Shown: piece by piece, positions 33,120 through 46,600 of the stretch
How positions within the stretch are numbered: position 1 is the first letter of the stretch
Layout: every line of letters begins with the position of its first letter
Origin: Brachypterus glaber
Taxonomy: Eukaryota; Arthropoda; Insecta; Coleoptera; Kateretidae
Assembly: GCA_958510825.1 (NCBI GenBank)
Contig: OY294051.1
Location: 1-64,000 of the forward strand
Reading direction: 5' to 3'
DNA length: 64,000 nucleotides
Program-made: the position numbers and the translations under genes
Notes under the pieces: model-generated
Databases searched by the model: none
What the model was told of the DNA's origin: nothing
Seen by the model: the letters and a program-made list of their open reading frames with translations, nothing else

Positions 33120-34086
33120 ATGAATAAAAATAGAGTTGTTTTGAGCTATAGAGAAAGCCTGTTACGTGAATCTGACGTGAATCTATTAAAAGGACCATTT
33201 TGGCTCAACGACACCTTAATTTCGTTTTATTTTGAATATTTGGAATCAGATTTGTTTCACAACGTTCCAAAGTTATTATTCGTTCAACCAGAAGTGACGC
33301 AGTGCATTAAATTAGCCCCATTGGAAGAAATCGGAGTATTTCTCGATCCTTTATTGAATCAAAGTCACAAGGATTTTATTTTTTTAGTGCTCAACGATAA
33401 TCAGAAAATCAACTCGTCTGGTGGGTCACATTGGAGTTTACTAGGTTTGTATTTGTCCGGTATATCTGCCCTTAGTGCAGAGACCTTTATCGGCAATTAC
33501 TACAAAATCAAAAAGAACTTGCCCTCTTTGAAATGGAATTGACCCACAGATTAGACTTTTTAAATTTGTGAATTAACCCACCCTGATTTTAACCATAAAC
33601 ATTACAAGCTGATAACTAAGTAAAAACCTCAGCCCTAAATTAGCTTAAAGTGTTCTTTGGGTGCAAATTTTTCTGGACAGACATATTTTTTACATGGAAA
33701 TCAGTATTAAAAGTAGATTTGAAATATATTGGTCTCTGCACTTGCTTCATCATAATAAAATTAATGGTATTGTAGTTTTCTCCAGGCCAGAAAGAATGAT
33801 TTACCATTACGATTCATCTAGTGGCAGTAATCAGGATCAGGCCTTTAAATTATCTGAAAAATTGCTCAAGTATTTCAAGATTTCAGCCAGCAACAGATTT
33901 GTAGAAGCAAGCTGCCTGCAGCAAACAAATGGCTATGATTGTGGGATCCATGTGTTATGCAACACAGAACAGTTATGTGCATATGCTTCAAAATATAGCA
34001 CACTCGATGGATGCCCCAAAATAGAAAGAGAACAAGTTATGTATAAACGTAATGATATACTAAATATTATTGATAATTTAAGATGA
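33120..34086 (+). CDS. SENP8: SENP8/Den1, NEDD8-specific protease (C48 family), 2 exons, 211 aa
   Basis: Cysteine protease that matures the NEDD8 precursor and removes NEDD8 from targets, acting in the cytosol and nucleus (family knowledge). Exons 33120-33444 and 33776-34086 join G|TT (636 nt). The catalytic triad is visible: H104 in GGSHWSLL, D121 in IYHYDSSSG and C164 in NGYDCGIHV, with the oxyanion Gln at 157/158 (LQQTNGYDCG). The N-terminal substrate-binding part is recognisable (GPFWLNDTLISFYFEYLE). Length equals human SENP8 (212 aa). The intron separates the His from the Asp. The gene is divergent from PLCXD. Nothing is missing. Confidence 0.96.
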
Positions 34087-34959
34087 GAAACAATTTTATT
34101 TTTAGAAAGTTTTTGTAATTTATTAAACCTAGGAAGTATTTTAACTTAAATATATATGTTGGAAATATTGGTAGGATTATTTTTTTAAAGGTGTCTTCAG
34201 AACAAGCCCTAAAATTGTAATTTTACCTGTGAATTTAATTAATAATTGTTTGTGAAAAGTTACTTTCGGGATATAAACTACGTTTAATTCTTTTTCTCTT
34301 CATTAATTATAGCCTTTTGGTCACTTATGGTTTTGAACTATCGCCCTTTTTGACCAGATACAAGTGTTATAATTGTTTCAAATAAATAAAATTTCTTCTA
34401 TCATAACCTCAAAAACATGTAGACAACCCTAATCCAGATTCAATCACTAAAATACATCACATAAACTAACTTTCCATTGTAAAATCATTATCAAAAGTTA
34501 TAACGATTGTAGATTTAATAATATTTTTACATAAATTACTTGATGCAGATGGCGCGAAAAACTTACGCCATTTTTAAACACAGAACGCCCATGATTTTTC
34601 TAAAACCAAAGGTGCATAAATATTCGTCGAGATGGCGCTAGTTATAGAAACGCGGCATCTAGCGGTTGGTACATGAGTCACAATAAGATTCATGTGTCCG
34701 TTGTTAGATGTCGCCACATTAGTTAGAACTCGTTGAGATTATGTACCTTTTTTGTTTTTGGTGTTCTGTGTTTGTACCTTTTACCGCGCAACAGGTGTGA
34801 AATGGTATATTTCCCAGGACCTTCTTAAAATCTTCGTGGATTATAAAAGGCTAAAAATGGTTTCCGTGATCAGAAATGCCCACCTGTCGACCAGCCTCGC
34901 ACAAAGGGAGCACAGAACACCCACCTAAAAGGGAGTAGTACCTAATGTGCTGAATACAC

Positions 34960-35350
34960 TAAAAAAATTATAACTCGAGTTACATTATTACAAACACCTC
35001 ACATGGGGTGCTGACGGTCAAAATATGAATTAAAAAAGTGACGCCCCCCAATTGTATAAAAACTCTAGTAATATTATTACAAACAAGCACGGGCGGATTT
35101 AGTAATTACTAACTCTAGTTATATTAATATAACTAGAGTTTTTATAAAATTAAGCGGCAGTAGTGGTGGCGGCGGCATTCTTTTATTCATAATTTTTCCG
35201 TCCGCATCCATCGTGAGGTGTCCGCCCCTGTTTGTAATAATATTACTCGAGCTTTTATAAAATTAAGGGGCGCTAGTGGGGGTGGCACTTTTTTATTCAT
35301 ATTTTGACTGTTCGCACCCAACGTGAGGTGCCCGCAGTTGTTAGTAATAA
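34960..35350. repeat. Rearranged repeat cluster: one inverted and two direct units
   Basis: Units with TATAAAATTAAG, GGGGCG, TTTTTTATTCATATTTTGAC and CGTGAGGTG occur at about 35130-35230 and 35255-35350 in the same orientation, and once in reverse at about 34980-35065. The units are joined by AATAATATTACT spacers. Confidence 0.6.
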
Positions 35351-36819
35351 TATAACTCGTTATAATTTTTTATTGTTTTCAGCAAATTAGGTACTCCCCA
35401 CACAAGGAGTAAGTATAAAAAGGTAAATTTCCGCTAATAAAACATTCTGCTTCGTGTACGCCTCTGATTATAAAATAAATTATAATTTTAAAACCAGTCT
35501 TGCCTCTAAAAGGTTAACGACTATTAATTTTACTTTTCCTTTCATTGAAAATCAAGGCCGCAATTATGCTGTCACTGTGGAACTCTAGTAGAGTTACTGT
35601 ACAAATATTAGGAAAAGGAATTTTCCTTTAAAATCTTATTTAATTTTCATGTTTGATCTTATTAAATCTTACAGCACAAGCTTGCTGTCCATGAACACAA
35701 AAATCCTAGTGAATTCAAGTGTTCAAATTAGCGGGGTAAATAAGAATACTTATAACCATAATATGGTTATATTATATGGTTATATTATATGGTTCATATA
35801 AAGGGTTATGTAACTTAAATATTTAATTTGTTGTATAGTATTGCTAAAATCGGAGGGTATTATTTCTGCAGTTTTCATATCCTCAGGGATATGTACACAT
35901 TTCACCCTGTCGATAAGAAAACCAGAATTACCTGGCAGGAAAATATAGGGATATGTAGCAAAAAAATATACAATTTGACTGTGGTTCTAAAGCTACAGTT
36001 AACTTAAAAAAGTAGAAGTTATTTGCAATTCTAGTTTTCACAATTTGGGCAAGATTAGGTACTGAAGTTTGCAGTAGCACATTTACAGTAAGAATGAACA
36101 AACAGTTTATCTAATCAACTTGAAGTTTGCTATGCAAGAACCATTTGGCTTTTTTTTGGAAAGACTATTTTTTTTCACAAAAAGGTGTCGCTTTTATAAA
36201 AAACGAAAAATAAAAAAAGGTTAAAATATGTTGCAACACCGGAATTGTGACGCCACAACAAAATCTGTTGAGGGCATTCATGAGGTGGTCCCGTTTTAAT
36301 TTGACGCCCGGATAATGCCGGGTAAGCCGGATAATTAAGATAAATCTAATCATTTTAACGAAATTCCACTTAAAAACGGCTTAATTTGCCGGATAACTTG
36401 ATTAAGGGGTCACTTAAATACTACGGCACACTAAAAATCTTTTAAATGCCGCTAAACTTGATTCTCTGGACCTGTAATATTAAAATACCAAGAGAAAATT
36501 ATAAAAATTTGTGATTAACCATAAGGCGTTATTTGATTATTACTGAACGCTTAAAGTTTAAGATTTTCTTTAGTATTTCGTTTAAAATAAGGTTGGTTGC
36601 ACTCTTGGGCGCTGAAATAAAAATATTACTTTTATTTTTTATAAATTTATCTTTAAGATAATGACGCCACAACGCACTAACAGTGCGTTGTGACATCAGC
36701 AGCTTGCCGAGATGGAAGGACAACTATAATTTATAAAAAAAAAGCTATAGCTTAGGTGGTGTTACAAATCTACAAGTTCTGCGTCTCTAAAAAGTAAAAA
36801 ATGAAAACTTTTCGCAAAA

Positions 36820-37010
36820 AAAATAAACCGACTTCTATGTCTCTAAAAAGTAAAATATAAAAAAGTCGGTGCAAATTTCACAGCAAAAAATAATAAAATA
36901 ATAAAAAAATAATTGTTAGTAATTAATTTAGGGAATGGTGAAATTGGCACCGATTTGAGTATTTTTTACTTTTTAGAGACAGAAGTCGGTTAATTTTTTT
37001 TTGAGAAAAG
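36820..37010. repeat. Imperfect inverted repeat
   Basis: ACCGACTTCTATGTCTCTAA and its complement near 36990 form the outer arms; GTGCAAATTTCAC and GTGAAATTGGCAC form an inner pair. Origin unknown. Confidence 0.55.
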
Positions 37011-37164
37011 TTTTTATTATAGTTGATAGTTGTTAAAAAGTCCAAAAATACAGAAACGGGATTTTCAATTGTGTTCACAGTAACGCCGGTCACAAATTTG
37101 AAATTTGCATGCAAATTTTACATGCTTTTATTTAGCGCGGACATTTAAAAAGTAGATACATGCA

Positions 37165-37302
37165 GGCTGGGTTTATCAAAGTGCAGCTAAATTTAGCTGG
37201 AACGTAATAACCATAGCAACTCCAACCAAAATCCAGAATTTGCTCTTAACTGAGACTTTATCTTTTAGATAAAGTTTTAACCGTACATTGATAAACTGGG
37301 CC
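37165..37302. mobile_element. Small inverted-repeat element, CTGGGTTTATCAA ends
   Basis: The left end CTGGGTTTATCAAAGTGC pairs imperfectly with the right end (CATTGATAAACTGGG). About 138 bp, non-coding. Confidence 0.5.
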
Positions 37303-37504
37303 GCACAAACACAAATTAGTAGGTATTGCTATAATATATTACTTTAGATTTTTTTTTTCAACGAAAGTTGGACGTAAATAAATTTTGACCCATGTACTCA
37401 TAAAAAAAGCCTTTAAATTAGAAGGAATACAAATCTTATAGTATATGAGTATAAATAGTTAAATTTTCTCATATTTAATTTTTAGGGCATTTACCAATCA
37501 AGTT

Positions 37505-37600
37505 TCAGTTTTTAAGGAATCCACCAATCACAGATAGACACAAAAGTTAAAACCGAGGTTAAAACTGTGTGATTGATAAAATTCCTTAAAAACTGAACAT
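37505..37600. mobile_element. Palindromic element, TCAGTTTTTAAGGAAT arms
   Basis: TCAGTTTTTAAGGAATCC and its complement at the right end enclose ACCAATCACAG/CTGTGTGATTG. Hairpin-like, about 96 bp. Confidence 0.6.
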
Positions 37601-37655
37601 AACTAAGTGCCTTAGAAAATAAGATCGGAAAATTCGGCCACATTAAAAAAAAAAG

Positions 37656-40600
37656 TCAATGATCCCCATTGATCCCATTTCTCTCCAACTGCTCACCAAG
37701 CACATGTACTATCACATTAAACTCCACATCTTTCACTGATAAATTTTCCCCCGCATAGGAAAGCAATGGTGAAATTTCCACTTCTCCATTTGTGATTGTT
37801 CCTCCTGCTTTTAAGATGTAATTTTTATGGAGTACCAAAAGGTCCTTCCGCGCGGTTGAGGGACAATCTTTTCCAGCCTTATCATCATTTTTGAGAGCAC
37901 TAAATTCACTAATACGCGGTACTTCCCACGTTACAAATTTATTTGTGAACTGAAATACGTCGAATATAAATTTTTCAATTTTTATACCGTTAATTTTATC
38001 GGGTTTTATTTTACTTCCGCTGTTTAGTTCTATGTAAGGGATTTTCTTTAATGCTACGTGTAGTTTTAACTGTTTTTCGTATTTTTCGGAGATTTGTCTC
38101 AAGAAATTCGTAGTGAAAAAATGATTGCAAATATTTCCCGCACTGTAAACTAAATCACCTGCAGGGTTAGTTAATTTTGCGACATTTTCCGATATTTCAC
38201 TATATTCTACAACTTGAAAAAGTCTGTCGACTTGACAAATTACTCCTACCGCTTCATTGTAACTTGATTTTTTCACCACTTTGGCCCCACAGTCGGCTTG
38301 CTTGGATATGCAGTAGCCTATGAACACGGGGTCCGCCACCTTCACGAGGATGTTGTCGACGCTGTGCACGTGAACGTATTTTATTCCGCGGGTTTCTATG
38401 TCGGTTAGGATTCCCGATTTGTCCAGAGCTCTGTAGATGCCACCGTTCCCGTCTGGTGCTTCCGAAACTTTGTATTTTTCGTCCAACAGTATTTTACCTA
38501 AAAAAATGTTGACAAGGTTCAATAACTTTTTTCTACAAAAACATTTGAAACCATTTTTGTTGAGGGGCCATTAGTTTCTGAAATTTAGTAATTTAAAAAT
38601 GTTGTTACCCATCTGGAAGAGATTTTTCTGTAATATTTAATACAAATTAGGGCATGTTTTACATGGTTTATAGATTTTAACAAAAGTTGAAAATATTAAT
38701 GAATTTTTATTACTGATTTTGACTTGGCGAAGTTTTTAATACATAGGCCCTCTTAATAGTGAGTGAGAATTAAATAATTATTAAAAATTAATTCTTCGAC
38801 AAATATTTGCTTTTCAGAAAAAATGATATGCTTTAGATAAGGATTATAATTCGATTGTATTGATACGCGATATTGATTTATAAATTATAATTGAAATATT
38901 CAGATATATACTCGTAAAGAAATCTATTAAATCATACAATTTTATATATTTCCTTCGACTTAAATAATTATTGGTTTTTCGATAATATTTTATGTTTTTG
39001 GACAACTTATTTTGAATACATTTTTCTTTAGAATTTTGTTAAAATCGCATTTTTGGTTATCAAGTAATTTTTATTTTTTTATTAGATAATAGCTGTTTTC
39101 ACTTAGTCTGTCTGTCTATCCAGTCACACGGTATTTAAAAAAAACTTTATACCTTTTTAAAAAATCAATGAAAATTCTTACCTTCTAAGTCAAAACACGG
39201 CAATACCCCCTGTCGGAATAGAACCACATTTTCTTCACTTAATCCAAAATAGTTGTTATTCTTTAAGTAAGTCAAAGTGGGCTCGTGCGTGGGGCCGCTG
39301 GTCATAATGTACCACGTGACCAGTCCTTTTTTGCCGGTTTTTTCTTCTGCCAGGGCAGAAATCCTTCGGATTCTCTCAGCCTGAATTTGAAAAAGGGTTT
39401 TTCCGGAAGGCAGGCCTACTGAGTACATTCCTTTGGGGTAGGTGACTCCCAGTCGGGTCCCTTGGCCTCCTGCCAAGAGCAGGACTGCTACATGGCCTTC
39501 TGATATCTCCTGCAGACCTAGAAATAAAATTAAATAAAAACAAGTTTTTAAAGTTAAAACCCTTCTATTAAGTACACATTACGTACCTACAACTAAAAAG
39601 TAGAAAACAAGATATTTATACAAATTTACAAATACGAGATTTTTAAAAGAAGTGTTTTGGAATTTTTAAATTTTTGATTTTCGGCAACGGCAATTGTCTC
39701 ATGTGGGTAAAAAAGGGTTGGGGGGTAAATTTTATACGATATTGTATTCTCAACCGAGTTAAGCATCTGTAGCAAATTTTAGCTTTCTAAGTATATTTTC
39801 AAATAGTTCAAAAATAAACTTGACAATGAGCTAAGCTGACTGCTTAATCAATGGCTTCACTTTCCTGCCTAATTATCCAACATCCATGTAATTAAATGTG
39901 ATAACTTTTATATATTTTTTTTATTTATTTTTTTTTCTGTGATAGAATTTAACTATATGTGATACAACTTGGTCTTAAAACAGTGATTATATTAATTTAA
40001 TAAACATATTAATTGTAGTAAGTGGGTGAAAAAGAGTGGCAGATTTTAGGACAAATATATTTTTTATATATGTATGTATACATGTACACATGTATACATA
40101 TATCTGTATATATGAGTTAAGTGAATAGAAGGGTTTGAAAACGAGTCAACCCTCATTTGCCACCCTTACCTATATTTCCAAATTCCATTCCATTAATTTA
40201 CGAGAAAGACGCATTTTTTAGTTTCTGCTCATGATGAGCAGCTCATCAGACAACTATACTTATTTGCTCATCATTATTTGGATGAACTAGAGAAAAATAA
40301 AGAAAAATACCTTTGCTATAACACTTTTTCAAGTTTGGTTTAATTCAGAAGCAGCTATTTTTAAATTTGTGTTGGTTAACAATTTAAATATCCTTAACTT
40401 ACCAATATCTCTGTATTTTTCCAATATGTCTGCATGAACTGATGTTTCGGACTCAAATTTGTCTTCAGGGATCGGCTGCATTCGCGAGTCTAATTTTTCG
40501 CTGTCGCTCTTCATACTTGCATTGGCGTTTTGAAACAGTGTGTTGCATTCTTCAAAATCTACAAGAAAATACGAAAAATATAAGGCTGAAAATACATTTT

Positions 40601-41184
40601 TGACCAAAATAAAAAAAAAATAGATTTAATAAGAAAAAATATTCAAATATTATTTACTTATATAAACGTATTTTTATGGATAGGTCAGCTTGCTCTCAAC
40701 TTAACGAGTAAAGCGTCATAAGGCAGGATGCGTGCAAGTGATAGGCACAGTAGTAATTAAACAACGCATATATGACGATTAATATCAATATATATTGATA
40801 TATCACCTATTATAATAGGAATTACAGATAAAGGGGAAAGCCTCATAAAATAAAAATAATTTTTTTTTATTGCAGTTTGTTGGTATGTCCGGAAAAAATT
40901 GTGACCAGGATAACTCGCGAAGGTTTTGAGCTAAAGACTTTTTTATCCAAAGTTCTCGCTGGGATGACGGGGTAAAGGGGTAAAAATTGTAATAGCTCGC
41001 TTACAAAACAATTTAAGTAATTTTTTGAAATAGTTTTGTTGGCGACAATATTTTAAATCGACTTACCTATCAGCTCCAATTGTTTATCAAAACTTATTTT
41101 TTCCTCATCATTTAATTCATTCCAAAATTTCAGCAGGTGAACTTGATTGGCTTTTTTTAGCCTCGCTTCGATTTTTTCGTACAT
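37656..41184 (-). CDS. UAP1: UDP-N-acetylglucosamine pyrophosphorylase, 4 exons, 483 aa
   Basis: Makes UDP-GlcNAc from UTP and GlcNAc-1-phosphate in the cytosol; in insects it supplies chitin, N-glycans, GPI anchors and O-GlcNAc (fly mummy/cabrio). Exons: 41067-41184, 40403-40558, 39182-39517, 37656-38497 (1452 nt, phases agree). The uridine-binding signature [20 protein letters not shown] starts at about residue 104. Further hallmarks are [48 protein letters not shown] and AGNICNHFF, all in the usual order. The first exon is the short helical leader ([20 protein letters not shown]). Length is normal and no key residue is missing. It is transcribed in tandem with Cyb5R4 upstream. Confidence 0.97.
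40048..40113. repeat. Palindromic TATATGTA/TACATGTA simple repeat
   Basis: Alternating ATGTATAC and TATATATG words, in the UAP1 intron between exons 3 and 2. A similar tract is at about 19200-19260 in a dlg5 intron. Confidence 0.6.
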
Positions 41185-43660
41185 TTTGAAACACGATCAT
41201 TAGACGATTAGCAACTGTTTTTGAAAATACACTGACTCGATTTTGCTACGTTTCATCTGTCGGTAATTTTTACCTTTCACATTCACGGTCAGTGGCGTCT
41301 CAGATCATTAGAAAGTATTGTCTTGATATAAAACCCATGGTACATGGTATTGACACTAGTAGTACATTCACTTTTAGCACTGAGGAATACAGGGTGTCCC
41401 GAAATATGCTTTTTAGGAACGAACGCTTCGTTTTAAGCTAATTTTAACACATGCGGCAACATGCATGCTATTTATTATGTAAGCTCTACTATTTATTTTG
41501 TAGCCTTTAGCAATCGAAATAAAATAAAAAAATATAGGTATTTCAAATAAAACTTTAGTTAGATATACAAAAAATGTATTAAAAAAATGTTGTTTATTTT
41601 TACTAAAGACTATAGAAGCAGTAATTAGAAAACAGGAAACAAGGAAGATAAAAAAGGCTTTCAGTTTAGTCAGAACGCACTTCAAGGTTTTCCTAAAAAA
41701 CGCTAGCACTCTGTTGGGAAACGTCGATGCTACAACATTTGCTAATGTTCTATAACGTATAGTTTAAATTTGTTGTATATAATTATTTTACGATAAGAAT
41801 ATGCTGTTAAATGCCTGAACAGATAAAGACAAAAACGTTCTAATCTACACGTAAGTTTTTGCCTTCTATTATAAACAATTATTGCTTAGTTATTAAAATA
41901 ATATTAAATATAAGAGAAAACAGCATCTATTTCGATTTTGAACAGTTCCAGGGCCGCGGCCCGGTCGTGTTTAGGGAGGAGTCCGGGGCGTTCAGAGGCG
42001 CCCGGTAGGGCCCGATCTTACATTTTATAGAGCGCACGGGCGTACTTTTCCGAGCCTAAACAATTCACCTTGGTTGGAACAAGTTATTCAAAAAACTTAA
42101 TTTGTTTTACATCTTTGGTTGGAACCAGTTATTCAAAAATTTTAATTTGTATTTTAATATCCAAAAATAATTAAATTTTGATAGAAAATAACAATTTAAA
42201 AGTCGAAACTTTTTAGAAATATGATACCTACAGCAATGAATGTTTTTACCAATGTAATCTTATCATTTAATGCTATTACAATTAAAACTTTACAATAGTA
42301 TAATTCTTTTTATCTATTTTTTAATCATTGCTGATTTTAAAACGATATCGTTTTGCTTTTCACTTTTTCATGTTCGATATAGATCAATTGTTTTAGAGGT
42401 TTATAGCGCGTCCATTTTTTACATTTTACGCTATTTATCTATACCATTAACATGGGCGTAACACTCCAAAATGACCCCCATTCCATTCCACTAAAATAAA
42501 TTAAAAACACAACATTTCAAATGAAAAAACAATTTCAATATTTATAATGGTTTCAGAACTATTATTAGTTTCATAATAGACGCATTTTAACAGATAATGT
42601 ATAATACTCCTCTACTGTAAAGCTGCGAGGAGTATATTTAATAAGAAAAACCATTCAGTACCATAGAATATTTTATTGCTGCATAAATATATTACAAATT
42701 TGGTCGTGTTAAAAAAATAAATAAAATATGGCACTTAAAATTTATGGTTTTAACTAAAAAGTTAGTAACATTACAAATTGTAGTAACCCGTTTTTACCAA
42801 ACAATCCAGAATTTTCTTAAAATTAAGTGCTTTAGGCTCTAGTCGCAAAAGTGATTGTACCTATAGCTTGGAAAAATGTAGCGCGCCTCATTTAGGAAAA
42901 GAATTTCTTAAAATTTACTTATGGTCAAATTGTATGAAGTTCGGACAGGTTGTAGATCTTGTTATTTTAAACAGCTTTCCCATAAGGAAAAATCAATTGA
43001 TTGACTAGATTTGGATCCAAAGTAGGAAAAATCGGTAGCGTTGATTAAAATGAATGCAATTATACTTTAGGTAAATTTTAAGTAAGTCTCATACACAGAG
43101 CAGGCCTTGTTTAACAGGGTCTATCTAGTAGATTTGGAAATTTCAAAATATCTTAATTACCTATTAAATTTTCTTAATGTGCGATTTAACACGTTCGCGC
43201 CGAAGTGCGCCACCGGTGGTACATGGTCTAATGCATTTTCAATGGGCCGCAAAATCCCTACGGCTATAGTTGAGTTTTACCGAAAACACCGTCGGCGCGA
43301 ACGTATTAAGGAACTCAAATCATTTGTAAATCCTCTTATTGCAATAACTAGTAAACGCTTGCACCTACAGCATAGATTTTACTTTAAATAATGTTAATAT
43401 AAGAAAAGTTTCTAGTTAGAACCGTTTAAATTTATTGCGTGATAAAAAAAAGTTTCTACTTCATTTTGCCAAAGTTAACGCAGTCGAATTTTCTTCAAAA
43501 CTGGTAATTTTAGCTTCTATGATGATGCATACCAAATGTCTCATTCCAAAGTTATTGAAATTACAAAAAAGCTGCTAGGCTTAAAGCAACGTTTTTGTTT
43601 CCCATGGCAACATCACAGTGTACGTACGTTAACACGTTATCTTCTAACAAGGAACTAATG
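41185..43660. other. Spacer between UAP1 and Cyb5R4
   Basis: No gene is supported. It includes the UAP1 5' side, a solo mariner-type end (TACAGGGTGTCCCG near 41389), an isolated GC-rich block (41950-42050, with GGGCCGCGGCCC) that resembles a hAT terminus, and a TTAA-flanked MITE (43190-43305). The open frame that spans that MITE is an artefact. Confidence 0.55.
43190..43305. mobile_element. TTAA-flanked MITE, CACGTTCGCGCCGA ends
   Basis: 116 bp with TTAA on both sides (43186-43189, 43306-43309). The left end is CACGTTCGCGCCGA and the right end its near-complement TCGGCGCGAACGTA. The GC-rich termini contrast with the surroundings. piggyBac-like by its target duplication. Confidence 0.8.
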
Positions 43661-46600
43661 TTATCCCTGAAAACAGTGTATCTGCTCTTTTTTGAACGCT
43701 AGATCTTTCAGGATAGCTTCAGAAAAGGCTGTAAACGCGTCAGGCCCACAAATGCAACACATTACGTCCCTGAATGTGTATATCGTGTTTTCTAAACTTT
43801 TTTCCAGGGTTGAACTTACGATGGTTCTAGAAATGTGGCCAGTCCGACCCTGCCAATTTGGATCGGCTTCTGATAGAATATTTTCTATTTGGAACCTGAA
43901 AAAAAAAATGTACAGGGCAATCAAATTTTTAGCGATTATCGATATCGACCCAAAAACTTCTTTTTTTTTCATTCCAGATTTAGATTCTGATGAAAAGTCC
44001 AAATAATGTCAGCCTGCCTGTCCGTACGTTAGCCTCGGGACCTTTGTAATTTACGTCACGTCAAATATGGTTAAAACGGATGGGACAGGGGATACAAAAC
44101 CTATTATATTGGTTATTATTGATTTTAAAACAAATTCTTACACAATTAAAGAGATTTTTTTACTAATATTTTCTTCATAAAATAAATATTCTTTCTTACC
44201 TTTGTTCGGTTTTTGCTAAATCATCCAACTGATTTTTGAATGGAATGTCTTGTTGAGTTTTATTGAAAAACAAAAGTACTACTGACTGGCTGAAATAGAA
44301 GAAAAGTATAGTTTCTCTTTTTTATTTGGCGCACGACGGGTATGTAGCGAATTAGCAAATGAAATGCATATACAATTTTTTGTGTAAAAAAAAAATTGAA
44401 AGTTTCAATTTGAACTTACCACATTTTATTCCTCCGTTCAAGCAAAAATAAAATCAAGGACAGCATTGGCGTAATTCCGGTCCCAGCTGCCAATAATAAA
44501 AATTTATCGAATTTTTCCATTTTTTTCAAATCAAATGAGCCCATTGCCCTGGTAGCAAGAACGGTCTCGCCGATTTGCTTGTCCGTCAAAAATTTGCTAA
44601 CGTTGCCATTTTCGTATCGTTTCACCATAAGGCATAAGCTGTCGGAAGTTTTTTTCTGGCAAGAGTAATTTATGAACAAACTGTCAGGTACTGGAGTGTA
44701 ACTTCTTGATATTTGCGAATCTAAAAAAAAATGGATAAAATACTCTTTTCAATGCATTTTACTTCCACATATGTGCTTTTTACATTTGTAGGGAAAATAG
44801 CGTATATTATTTAGGAGGAAAGTGTCTTTTACGCTCTTGTTAATGTTTAGCGCACTTGGCTTTCGCACATAATTTTTCCTACAAAAGTAAAACCCTTAGC
44901 TGCTAAGTTAAAACTCGTGGTAAATTACATTTTAATTCACAAATACCTACTTACCACTGATATCAGCAAATATTCTTATATGTTGTCCAACAGGCACTAT
45001 CAGCCTATGTTTATCGGTCCTTTCTAACAATAACAAATAAATATTATGATTAAGTTGAATTTTATTTAGTATCACATGTTCTAGTTTTTTTGTACTTCTC
45101 TCGACTTTGTTCGATTTTTGTTTAAGGATGCCGTAGGTGTTCCATATTCCACTGGAACACTTTTTGAACACGAATTCTATTTTACCCGTTTCGTAGAAAA
45201 TTTTGATTTTTCCCGGAAATTCCACGGAATTGAAAAACTGAAGTTCATTTGTTATCACTGCATCGCAGTAGGTTAGGATGATTGACGTTTCGTTTTTGGA
45301 GTTGGTCGGTTTTGATTCCACTGATGGGTTTTTGTATGGCCCTGTGTAAAAGATTAAAGTGATTGAGTCCATTTTTTGGATCCAGTCGAATCTGGGTAGA
45401 GGAACTGTCGTTTCTGAGGGGGAGTCTACCTAAATTAACAAAAATAAAATTAAAAAAAAATAGTGAAACCATCCGTTATTAAATAACGGATGTTAAATAG
45501 ACCGAAAAATCGTTTTTTGTATTTCAGAACTTAAAATGTCATAAAACATCGGTATAATTTGAAAAAAAGTTTTCGGTTTCTTTGTTGGTATGGAACCCTT
45601 ATTATTTACGATAAAAAGCATGTTCTACAAAACCATGTTCCATTATTCTTGTCTTCGGGCAACAGTTTTCAAGATATAGCCATTTACAGATTTTGAAAGC
45701 TGTTTGGAAAGGGTATCAGCTTTGTTGTTTTAGTTTTGATTAAACTTACCATAGACTCATTTGGTGTCACTAGATTAACTTTGGAACTAGTTTTTGAGTT
45801 ATTTTCGCTGGCGCAGTTGGACACCACTGGCGATGGTACTCGAATCGTGTTCGGCTGATTCGTCGATAGAGGCGAAGTGGGTGCTGAAAAACTCTGTCGG
45901 CCAAAAAACAGGAATTCTTTGTCAACGGCGGAGTCTAACGCGACCAAACGACCCACCAGGCATTTTTGCAGAATTTGTTCGTAGTTTACCCAAGGATGTA
46001 CCTAAAATAATTCAAAATGTTTATTACAAGGGTAGAAACAGTAAAATTTGGGAACGAGTGTGAAAATTGTAGCTACATACATTTTCTTTAGTAAAAATAG
46101 CGAACTTAACTCTTGTAAAAATTATAGAATTTTGTAACTTTATGACTTTAAAACTGACCTGATCAAACAAAGTAGTGGCGTCTTTGCCAGCTCCTTTCAT
46201 GAGTTCCTCAACTCCCCCGGGATGAAAGGGCAGATACGCAGTCACATTGAATACTCGGCCTCTTATGGCCAACCAGCAGTCACTTTCGGTGTCGTGTTTG
46301 GCTAATTCTTTGAGGGTCACCTACAAAATTGCAAATATTTTAAAATTTTCTCTACACTAACAAAATAACGTTTTTTAATTACCGACAGATGTCCTGCCTT
46401 GGATCCGACTCCGGTGAGGTCTTTTCCGGAATTTCCCAACCGGATCCAGTCCATCAAGGAATGGCCAGGTTTGAGGGCACATTTGTTACGCGGGTTTCCT
46501 GTAAATAACGAAAAATGCTATTCAAATTTTATGATATTTTATGATTGCAAAGAAAAATTGTGACATGATAATTTGGAATATACCTAATAGCCTATTAGGT

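Larger units (their letters stand above)
34087..37655. other. Intergenic region between convergent SENP8 and UAP1, repeat-rich
   Basis: No gene is supported over 3.6 kb. It holds a rearranged repeat cluster (34960-35350), a simple repeat near 35760-35800, a dispersed repeat (36268-36345), an inverted repeat (36820-37010) and two palindromic elements (37165-37302 and 37505-37600). A small perfect hairpin with ACGCACT/AGTGCGT lies near 36668-36692. Confidence 0.6.

Noticed and set aside
43107..43391. 94-codon plus-strand open frame between UAP1 and Cyb5R4
   Set aside because: It is created by a TTAA-flanked MITE (43190-43305) in its middle; it has no domain and the composition changes at the element ends.
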